DNA of 32,123 bases from Anaerolineales bacterium (GTDB taxonomy: Bacteria > Chloroflexota > Anaerolineae > 4572-78 > NAK82). This document shows, one piece after another, positions 8,685 through 15,684 of the stretch. The notes beneath the pieces are model-generated. The model made no database searches. It saw nothing but the letters and a program-made list of their open reading frames with translations, and had not been told where the DNA came from. The stretch lies in contig CP070811.1 of NCBI GenBank assembly GCA_020343875.1, positions 2,629,743-2,661,865 on the forward strand. Direction: 5' to 3'. Numbering within the stretch: the first letter of the stretch is position 1; each line of letters starts with the position of its first letter. Position numbers and translations under genes: made by a program.

Positions 8685-9925
8685 TTCGTCTCCAACAGGT
8701 ATTCAACCGCCCGATCCAGCTGCGGGTCGCGTCCTTCAACGAAATCTTCCTGGGTACGCTCCACGTAGACGTCGGGCACGATCCCTTCGCCACTGATTTG
8801 CTTACCGCCAGGGGTGAGCCACTCGGCGATGGTCACCCGCAGTTCAGATCCGTCGCTGAGGGTGTGCGGAATCTGTACCGTTCCCTTGCCAAAGGTTTGT
8901 TCACCCAACACTGTGCCTCGCCCATTCTCCTGAATGGCCCCGGCCACAATCTCCGAAGCACTGGCGCTCCCACGATTGACCAGTACCACCAAAGGCACGT
9001 CAGGTGCTACGCCTCCCGCCTGGGCCTCAAAGACTTGATCTTCGTCTCCTTTTAGCCGTTCAATGGTGATCACCCCCTCATCGATGAATTGGCTGCTGAC
9101 GAAGATCGACTCGTCCAGAAGCCCGCCGGGATTGTCACGCAGGTCAAGAACCAATCCCTTCAACGGCCCTTCTGAGTTCAGTGCCTTGATAGCTTCGGCC
9201 ATCTTACCTGTGGCTCCCCGGCTGAACTCGGTCAGACGGACGTAACCGATATCGCCTGCCAGTCTTTCAGATCCGACCACTTCGATTTCGATACGAGCGC
9301 GTACTACGGGCACCTCAAACGGCTCATCGATGCCATCACGGAAGATAGTCAATACCACGGTACTGCCGGCTGGCCCACGGATCAGTCCAATTGCCTCGTA
9401 AAGACTCAGCCCTTGCAGCGATGTGCCGTCTACCGCAATCACCACGTCACCCCGCAAAACCCCTGCCTCGGCCGCCGGTCGGCCTGCAAAAGGTTCGGCG
9501 ATGACCAAACGTCCCAGCTCGTCCATGCGAACCGCAGCGCCGATGCCTTCAAAGCTACCACTCACGTCTTCCCGGAAGATGGCCGCTCGGCCTGGCTCAA
9601 TGAAGGCAGTGTTCTCGTCACCAAAGGCATTGACCATGCCTCGGACCGCACCGTAGATTCGATCCTGCTCAGCCGGTATCTCGCCATAGAATTCCTGCTC
9701 TATAAACGCCCACGCCTCCCAGAATACTTTGAACTCTGGGGGCACATCTTCATCGCTGAAGATAATTTGGGGGGATTGTTGGACCACGGGCTCCACCGCC
9801 TGCACCCCCGCCGGTATCTGAATGGCTCGGGCCACATATCCAGCACTAAATGCTCCGCTTACTACCAACGCTGCCAGCACCACCATAATCATCAGCTTGA
9901 CTATCGCTTTAACAAAATCACCCAT
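8681..9925 (-). CDS. S41 family (C-terminal processing) protease with PDZ domain
   Basis: Protein of 414 residues. An N-terminal hydrophobic anchor or signal (about 8-30) exports it. Then come the S41 N-terminal region, a PDZ domain (GSFEGIGAAV, followed later by AGVLRGDVVIAVDG) and the protease core LDLRDNPGG, GSASASEIVAG and FGKGTVQ. The Ser/Lys dyad would be Ser322 and Lys347, 25 residues apart as in E. coli Prc (430/455). Such CtpA-type enzymes trim or degrade exported proteins from the C-terminus; the substrate is unknown. ATG start with AGAGGCAGG upstream. It lies 36 bp after a paralogous S41 gene and overlaps smpB by 4 bp. Confidence 0.93.
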   Translation of the reverse strand: MGDFVKAIVKLMIMVVLAALVVSGAFSAGYVARAIQIPAGVQAVEPVVQQSPQIIFSDEDVPPEFKVFWEAWAFIEQEFYGEIPAEQDRIYGAVRGMVNAFGDENTAFIEPGRAAIFREDVSGSFEGIGAAVRMDELGRLVIAEPFAGRPAAEAGVLRGDVVIAVDGTSLQGLSLYEAIGLIRGPAGSTVVLTIFRDGIDEPFEVPVVRARIEIEVVGSERLAGDIGYVRLTEFSRGATGKMAEAIKALNSEGPLKGLVLDLRDNPGGLLDESIFVSSQFIDEGVITIERLKGDEDQVFEAQAGGVAPDVPLVVLVNRGSASASEIVAGAIQENGRGTVLGEQTFGKGTVQIPHTLSDGSELRVTIAEWLTPGGKQISGEGIVPDVYVERTQEDFVEGRDPQLDRAVEYLLETN

Positions 9926-9961
9926 CTGGTTATACCTGCCTCTCTACTGATATTGTATTCA

Positions 9962-11167
9962 CTATTGATCTTTGTTCTGAAGATAGGCAATCGCCTGTTC
10001 CAATTGAGGGTCTGCACCAGAAGCCCGATCTGTTTCGGAAGGGATGACTTCAACGTCGGGTGCAAGTCCTTCCTCGCCAATGCGATGCCGATTGGGGGTC
10101 AACCAGCGGGCGACTGTCACATGCAATGAAGACTGGTCTGACAGATCGTACACCAGTTGCACCGAGCCCTTGCCAAAGGTTCGCTCGCCGATGAGGGGGC
10201 CACGTTCGTAATCGCGCAGCGCCCCGGCCACAATCTCCGACGCGCTGGCCGTGCCGCCATTCACCAACACGGCTAGGGGCAAGTCGAGTGCCAGACCCCC
10301 TTTCTTCACTGAGTAGAACTTCTCCGGTTGGTCACGTCGATCTTCGTAGAGCACTACCCCTTCGTGCAAGAACTGGCTGGACACATCCACGGCAGCGTCC
10401 AGCAGGCCGCCGCCATTGTCGCGCAGATCCAGAATCAGTTGTGTGATACCTGCCTCTCTCAAATCTTGGATCGCATGTTCTAACTCACGACCAGTCCGCT
10501 CGGTGAAAAGTCGAATTCGGATGTAGCCTGTGTTATGATCCTGTTCCAAGACTCTCCATTCTACCGAAGGAGTCTCAATAACTTTGCGGGTAATGATCAC
10601 TACAATTGGATCAGCCGCGTCTGCCCGTTGCAGAGCAAGCTTCACCTGGGTGTCCACTTCTCCCCGGATGAGCAAAACGACTTCATCAGTTGTCATCTGG
10701 GGCGTGATGGGCGTATCATCTACCTGGATCAGTTCGTCTCCCTCTTGAACCCCCGCCTGCTCAGCTGGCGAGTCGACCATTGGTGTGAGGATGACTTCAC
10801 CCTCCGGTCCGCGGGCTACGTAAGCTCCAATTCCCCCAAACTGGCCTTCCAGTTCAGCTTTTTCCAACGCCCGGGGCTGCGGCTCGACGAAAATCGTGTA
10901 CGGGTCTTGCAGAGTCTCCAAGGCCCCCCGAATCGCACCGTAGACAAGAACTGATCCATCAGGAATGTCGCCATAAAACTTGTCTTCGACGATGTGCCAC
11001 GCCTCCCAATAAACGCTGAACTGGTCGGCTTCTTCGGAGGTGGGGATACCTTTTGTAAGATACCAGTGGGCCCCATAGCCGGCACCCGCCCCTAAGCTGA
11101 AGAGCAGCAGCGCAGCCAGGAGTGCCAGGGCGATTCGTCTAAAAGTTCGCATCAGTCCGTTACACAC
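9962..11167 (-). CDS. S41 family (C-terminal processing) protease, paralogue
   Basis: Protein of 401 residues, paralogous to its neighbour at 8681-9925 over the whole length. An N-terminal hydrophobic segment (about 11-30) anchors or exports it. The PDZ domain includes GQFGGIGAYV and AGVQEGDELIQVDD. The core has LDLRDNGGGLLDAAVDV, GTASASEIVAG and FGKGSVQ, with the dyad at Ser308 and Lys333, again 25 apart. A GTG start at 11167 is preferred because GAGG lies 7 nt upstream; the ATG at 11152 lacks a ribosome-binding site. It is first of the run S41, S41, smpB, unknown, dynamin. Upstream is a 262-bp gap after mrfB in which no clear promoter could be fixed. Confidence 0.92.
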   Translation of the reverse strand: MCNGLMRTFRRIALALLAALLLFSLGAGAGYGAHWYLTKGIPTSEEADQFSVYWEAWHIVEDKFYGDIPDGSVLVYGAIRGALETLQDPYTIFVEPQPRALEKAELEGQFGGIGAYVARGPEGEVILTPMVDSPAEQAGVQEGDELIQVDDTPITPQMTTDEVVLLIRGEVDTQVKLALQRADAADPIVVIITRKVIETPSVEWRVLEQDHNTGYIRIRLFTERTGRELEHAIQDLREAGITQLILDLRDNGGGLLDAAVDVSSQFLHEGVVLYEDRRDQPEKFYSVKKGGLALDLPLAVLVNGGTASASEIVAGALRDYERGPLIGERTFGKGSVQLVYDLSDQSSLHVTVARWLTPNRHRIGEEGLAPDVEVIPSETDRASGADPQLEQAIAYLQNKDQ

Positions 11168-11429
11168 CTGCCTCTATTTCTTGATATACCCGGCGCACCT
11201 GAAGGTTCCGAATTAGGAGGGTAATACGTTTTTCGAGTATATCGGAAGTCTTGGGTGCACATATAATGGTATCAACTCATTTTAACACGGCTGAAATTGG
11301 GGAGCAAATTGGTTTTGATACTCGGTGTTTGTGGAAATGCTCTTTGGCTGCCCCGGGCAGGTTCCACTATGGGCAAGTGCCGGGGACTAGCGTAGCGCCC
11401 AAGTCAACCGGGGGCCTCTGGGATGGGCA

Positions 11430-12677
11430 CTATGAGGATCGTTGATACTTTCTCTGCAGGCGTGCCAGGCGATGTTCCAAGTCGGTCAGCCACTGGTGGC
11501 GTGTCCCTCTCAGGAAACTGGGCGACTTGACCAAGGCGATGGCTGCCTTGGTCCATCCTATCGCTTCGTGATAGTCGCGCTCCTGGTGCTCGAAGTACTT
11601 GGCCAATTCCACAAACGCGTAGACCTGGTCATTGTGCGCAGCCTTTCGCCATAGGGAAATCGCGGCTGCCAGGTCTCCGCGCCGCTTCTGGACTAAGGAC
11701 AGCCGCTGTACGGTTTCCCAATGCGCCTCCTCTGGCAAACTATGTCCCAGTCCATCCTCGTATAACTTCGCAGCTGTCTCAAGGTGTCCCAAGTCTTCGA
11801 ACAGTTTTCCCATCGCCACCAGGTCCAGTCCGTGGACATCAGCCTGCTCGAGTGTCCCTGGGGTCTTGGGCAGATTGTCGAGCAGTTTTGCTATGTGACT
11901 CAAGAGCGCAGCCATTGAGAGTATGTCCATGGCGTTGTGATAGAAGACACTCTTAAGAGGACGTGCGTCGCCACTGCGCAAATAGTCGAAGTATAGACTG
12001 GGGATCAACCAGCCAGGTACGTCCTCTTGAGTTCGCATTGCGTCCAGAATGTGCTCCTCGAGTTGGCCGAGGGCGCGGCTGGAGAGACGGTCACGCCACA
12101 GCCGGCGCGCCAGTGGCAGTAAATCAAGATGGGCGGCGGATGTCAGAGGAGATATTTTGTCATTGGTCACATAGCGGGCGTTCAAAAGGGGCACGTCATA
12201 CGTCTTGCCATTAAACGTCACCAACGCCTGGCTTGGATGTAGAAACTCTGTCAGGCCAGCCAGCAGGGCTGACTCTTCAATTGGGTCGCGCATAAAGAAC
12301 TGGACCAGGTGAAACACTTCGCCGTCGTAGCGGCCTACCCCTACCAAGAAGGCATAGGTGCCCGTGCCACCCGCCAGACCGGTTGTTTCTGTATCGAGAA
12401 AGGCAAACGCATCGGGGTGGATGTTGGCGAGCTGCGGTTCGCGCGCCCATTCAGCAATCACTTGTAGGGAGGCCGTGACGCGTAACGTAGCCCGTCCCTG
12501 CCGACGGTCAAGAGGATACCGTTTCTCCACCAAGAAGACTTCACCATGCGGCGTTTCTTGAAAGCGGCCGGACATGACTTGCTGAATGGGATATGGATTG
12601 CGCGGGCGTGGCGGTGGTAAGCCGCCTGCCCCGACCTCCACACCTAGCGATTTCAGTTTATCTGAGAGTGATGCCAT
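11430..12677 (-). CDS. mrfB: MrfB/YprB-type DEDDh exonuclease with TPR-like tail
   Basis: Protein of 415 residues. An RNase H-fold exonuclease of the YprB family: FLDTETTGLAGGTGTYAFLVG supplies Asp95 and Glu97, HLDLLPLARRLW supplies Asp185, and YHNAMDILSM supplies His247 and Asp251, completing a DEDDh site. The C-terminal 140 residues are helical and TPR-like. In B. subtilis, MrfB acts with helicase MrfA in excision repair of mitomycin C adducts. Here the MrfA homologue lies on the same strand about 3 kb upstream, with tryptophanase and a reductive-dehalogenase-like gene between them. The gene begins 35 bp after tryptophanase, so the two are probably co-transcribed. Orthology to MrfB is inferred from family features and linkage. 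Confidence 0.85.
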   Translation of the reverse strand: MASLSDKLKSLGVEVGAGGLPPPRPRNPYPIQQVMSGRFQETPHGEVFLVEKRYPLDRRQGRATLRVTASLQVIAEWAREPQLANIHPDAFAFLDTETTGLAGGTGTYAFLVGVGRYDGEVFHLVQFFMRDPIEESALLAGLTEFLHPSQALVTFNGKTYDVPLLNARYVTNDKISPLTSAAHLDLLPLARRLWRDRLSSRALGQLEEHILDAMRTQEDVPGWLIPSLYFDYLRSGDARPLKSVFYHNAMDILSMAALLSHIAKLLDNLPKTPGTLEQADVHGLDLVAMGKLFEDLGHLETAAKLYEDGLGHSLPEEAHWETVQRLSLVQKRRGDLAAAISLWRKAAHNDQVYAFVELAKYFEHQERDYHEAIGWTKAAIALVKSPSFLRGTRHQWLTDLEHRLARLQRKYQRSS

Positions 12678-12712
12678 AGTAAGGGTGCTCGCCTATTCCA
12701 TGCAGTTGCCTC

Positions 12713-14095
12713 TCATATAGGAGCCAGATGGGCCGTGAAATGCCGTAAGACTTGGGGAGACCAGGTTATCTTCATACCCCGTAGACTATCCCTCCGTTCG
12801 TAGGTACGAATGGCACTCCTAATCACTACGTCCATATGATTGTCGGTATACACGCGTCGAGGGATGGCCAGGCGCACTACCTCGAGCGGGGCATACAAGA
12901 TCTCTCCGGTCTCTTCGTCTACCCCACCAAAAGCCAATTGCCCCAGGCCGACAGCCCGTGTTCCTGAATCTAGATAGAGCTCCGCGCAGAAGACCTCGCA
13001 AGGGAATTCAAGCTGGGGGATGTGAGGCAGGAATTGCTTCATGTCTATCAGGACGCAGTGTCCGCCGATTGGCCTGAACACTGGCAAGCCGGCGGCCAAC
13101 ATCTGATTGCCCAGATAGTGCACTTGCCGTATCCGGTTGGCCATATAGGATTCGTCTAGCACCTCTTTTAGGCCCCTGGATAGGGCTTCCAAATCACGCC
13201 CAGCCATTCCCCCGTAGGTGATAAAGCCCTCCAAAAGAATCAGATATTGCTGAGCCTGGCGGAAGTTTGCTTCGTCATTAAGGGCCAAGAACCCACCGAT
13301 GTTGACCAAACCGTCCTTTTTGGAGCTCATTGTGCATCCATCGGCGTAGGAAAACATCTCCCGGGCGATTTCCTTGACTGATTTTTCTGCATAACCCGGC
13401 TCGCGCAATTTAATGAAGAAGGCATTCTCGGCAAAGCGAGCCGCATCCAAAAAGAAGGGCAACCCGTACTTGTCGGCGACAGCCCGTACGGCGCGCAAGT
13501 TGGCCATCGATACCGGCTGTCCACCGTTGTTGTTGCAGGTCACGGTGACGTGGATCAAAGCAACCTGCTCTCGGCCCAAATTCTTGATGTGCTCTTCCAG
13601 TTTGTCAATGTCTATGTTACCCTTGAATGGATGGTTACTTTCGCCATCGAGTCCCTCATCAATAACCAGGTTGCGGGGGATGCCGCCCTTGGTCTGTACA
13701 TGGGCGTGGGTCGTGTCAAAGAACATGTTCCCCAAAGCCGATAGTCCCTGTCGAAGGTGGATCATCATCAGGATGTTTTCGGCTGACCGGCCCTGGTGTG
13801 TAGGCAATATGTACTGGTAGCCGGTGATGTCCCGGACTGTCTCCTGCAGATGAAACCAGTTGCGGCAGCCAGCGTACGACTCATCGCCAATCATCAAGCC
13901 CGCCCACTGATCCTGGCTCATTGCCGAGGTTCCGCTGTCGGTCAACAAATCGATATAGACGTCCTCGGCAGGGATGTTAAAAAGGTTGTAGCTTGCATCC
14001 TTGAGAATCTGTTGGCGCTGGGAGCGGCTGGTTATCTTCAACGGCTCGATGACCTTGATGCGATACGGCTCCGCCTCAGGGAAATGATATGCCAT
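12713..14095 (-). CDS. tnaA: Tryptophanase (PLP-dependent tryptophan indole-lyase)
   Basis: Protein of 460 residues in the beta-eliminating lyase family that includes tryptophanase and tyrosine phenol-lyase. PLP site: QGR (101-103), Asp217, Arg220 and Schiff-base Lys260 in SSKKD. The residues that separate the two enzymes point to tryptophanase. The segment FFDTT has Asp127, where Citrobacter tyrosine phenol-lyase has Thr124. Leu384 replaces the phenol-binding Arg381. RHFTA has His452 (E. coli TnaA His463) in place of Phe448. The reaction would be L-tryptophan to indole, pyruvate and ammonia. The start has an excellent AAGGAGG 8 nt upstream. The 146 bp before it shows no tnaC-like leader peptide that I could recognise. 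Substrate is inferred from alignment by memory. Confidence 0.85.
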   Translation of the reverse strand: MAYHFPEAEPYRIKVIEPLKITSRSQRQQILKDASYNLFNIPAEDVYIDLLTDSGTSAMSQDQWAGLMIGDESYAGCRNWFHLQETVRDITGYQYILPTHQGRSAENILMMIHLRQGLSALGNMFFDTTHAHVQTKGGIPRNLVIDEGLDGESNHPFKGNIDIDKLEEHIKNLGREQVALIHVTVTCNNNGGQPVSMANLRAVRAVADKYGLPFFLDAARFAENAFFIKLREPGYAEKSVKEIAREMFSYADGCTMSSKKDGLVNIGGFLALNDEANFRQAQQYLILLEGFITYGGMAGRDLEALSRGLKEVLDESYMANRIRQVHYLGNQMLAAGLPVFRPIGGHCVLIDMKQFLPHIPQLEFPCEVFCAELYLDSGTRAVGLGQLAFGGVDEETGEILYAPLEVVRLAIPRRVYTDNHMDVVIRSAIRTYERRDSLRGMKITWSPQVLRHFTAHLAPI

Positions 14096-14241
14096 GATCG
14101 TTTCCTCCTTGTTACTGGTGTACGAGACAGTTTTCCGCCCGTGTTGTACTTTTCTTTGAATATAAGCCCGACGAGACCAGGGTCATCGGTGTCAATGTCA
14201 GCTGAGCGAAGAAGGGCAGCTTTATTCTTCAACTTGATATA

Positions 14242-15621
14242 TTACCCGCGTGGTATCCAGTCAGGTACTGGCTGATGAGCGGGCTGCCGCCCACCGCCAG
14301 GTCCCCTTTGCGGATAGAACACATCATCCATCCACAATGCCACACGCCGGGCCATACCTGAATGCCGTACGCCCCAGCGTACCAGGTTGTGCACCGGATT
14401 GTTCGGGTGCGAGTAGGGACACACCGCCATGCAGCGCCCACAGTCCGTGCCGATGACGTTCCAGTAGCGGAAGCAGGTGTCCGCGTTGATGCGCCAGCGT
14501 AGCGCTCCGTCAATCTCTGCCCGATCGTTTGTGGGAATAGATTGGCTGGGGCAACACTCGGCACACTTCTGGCAGATTTGGCAAAAGGCGATCATTGATG
14601 TGCCTGGGCTGCGTTGATCGGGGATCAGGGGCAGATCAGTGGTCACCACGCCCAGGCGCACTCTGGGTCCCAACGTGGGTATCATTAGCAGCCCCATCCG
14701 GCCGATTTCGCCCAGGCCGGCATCGCGAGCTACCAACGGCGCGATGATACGGTAGTTGCCGTCGATGTGTGCGCGGGCCGGGTAACCCAGCCCACGGATC
14801 AGGTAGCTTAATTGCAGCGCGACTCTGGCCGCTTCGACGTACTGGCGCGCCGATTCCATCACCACGGGCGCCTCGGGAGCCGACTTCATCATCGTGTAGT
14901 CCATCTCGACGGTGAAGGCGATGGCATAACGATGATCAAGTGTGATGGGAGCGCCATACTCGCCACTCCCCCGGCCTATGTGCGAATAGATGTGGTAAGG
15001 CTGCAATTCGGCGATGCCTACTGTGTATGAGCCATAATAGCCGGCCAGGTTTTTGACGAAGGAGGTCATATCTGCTGCTGCCAACTCCGAGCGACCTGGA
15101 GCTACCGGCCCATCTACTTCTTCACGCAGCGCCTCGGTGAGGCAAAAACTGGCCTCGGCCGAGGCAAAAGCCATTAAATTCGCCTTGCTTGCGGCAGGAG
15201 AGAGCAACCCCGGCAGGTTGCGAGTTTTGTCATCGCCGGCTTGGTTTTTTGGCCGTAGGGCGTAGTAGGCTTCGTATTCGGGGCTACCGGGTATCAGGCG
15301 CGCACGGGCGAACATGATGTCGCGTTCGTCGAACCGTCCTTGGGGCACGTCATTGCCGCGCTCGACCCGACCGATAGGCAAGAGGAATAGGATCACTCCG
15401 GCCACTCCTGCTCCAACCATGGTGCTCAGTATGGCGAGCCTTGCCCCAGTTGGCAGCAAGCAGGCCAGGAAGAGGAGGGATGACGTGAATGCCGCTGCCC
15501 CCAATGCGATCCTGGCCGCGCGGCGCTCGCCCTCCCCGATTGAGGACAATCCAAATGCGCCAAAGCCGATCAACGTGATGAACCCCAGCGTTATCAAACT
15601 GATGATAGTTGCACTACCCAC
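14242..15621 (-). CDS. Membrane-anchored reductive-dehalogenase-like iron-sulfur protein
   Basis: Protein of 459 residues. Three predicted transmembrane helices (about 5-27, 35-55, 60-83) come first. A reductive-dehalogenase-type catalytic region follows, with GYPARAHIDGNYRIIAPL and AGLGEIGRMG then VRLGVVTTDLPL. Two ferredoxin motifs are present: Cys347, 350, 353, 357-Pro, and Cys383, 394, 397, 401-Pro. The second has the long first spacing typical of RdhA (C-x10-C-x2-C-x3-CP). RdhA enzymes use cobamide and two 4Fe-4S clusters to remove halogens. There is no twin-arginine signal and no adjacent rdhB anchor gene, so the protein seems to anchor itself and to face the cytoplasm. GTG start with GAGG 7 nt upstream. 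Dehalogenase activity is not shown by sequence; another corrinoid redox reaction is possible. Confidence 0.78.
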   Translation of the reverse strand: MGSATIISLITLGFITLIGFGAFGLSSIGEGERRAARIALGAAAFTSSLLFLACLLPTGARLAILSTMVGAGVAGVILFLLPIGRVERGNDVPQGRFDERDIMFARARLIPGSPEYEAYYALRPKNQAGDDKTRNLPGLLSPAASKANLMAFASAEASFCLTEALREEVDGPVAPGRSELAAADMTSFVKNLAGYYGSYTVGIAELQPYHIYSHIGRGSGEYGAPITLDHRYAIAFTVEMDYTMMKSAPEAPVVMESARQYVEAARVALQLSYLIRGLGYPARAHIDGNYRIIAPLVARDAGLGEIGRMGLLMIPTLGPRVRLGVVTTDLPLIPDQRSPGTSMIAFCQICQKCAECCPSQSIPTNDRAEIDGALRWRINADTCFRYWNVIGTDCGRCMAVCPYSHPNNPVHNLVRWGVRHSGMARRVALWMDDVFYPQRGPGGGRQPAHQPVPDWIPRG

Positions 15622-15684
15622 TACGTATCCTCGACTTCATCCCTGGGTGCGTACAGCGTGAGGCGGTCGTGCGAGCAACGATGC

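Noticed and set aside
9413..10129. Plus-strand open frame of 238 codons across the two S41 genes
   Set aside because: It is antisense to both S41 proteases and has no domain pattern.
11348..11360. Palindrome CTGCCC-C-GGGCAG as a terminator of mrfB
   Set aside because: The loop would be one base and no U-tract follows on the minus strand.
11251..11445. Small plus-strand frame after a TATAAT at 11262
   Set aside because: The TATAAT has no -35 partner at the right distance and lies inside the frame; the protein looks random.
12713..14095. Tyrosine phenol-lyase as the identity of the lyase
   Set aside because: Residues 127, 384 and 452 follow the tryptophanase pattern.
14242..15621. QueG (epoxyqueuosine reductase) as the identity
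   Set aside because: The spacing of the second cysteine motif and the membrane helices fit RdhA-like proteins better; QueG is soluble and has C-terminal repeats that are absent here.
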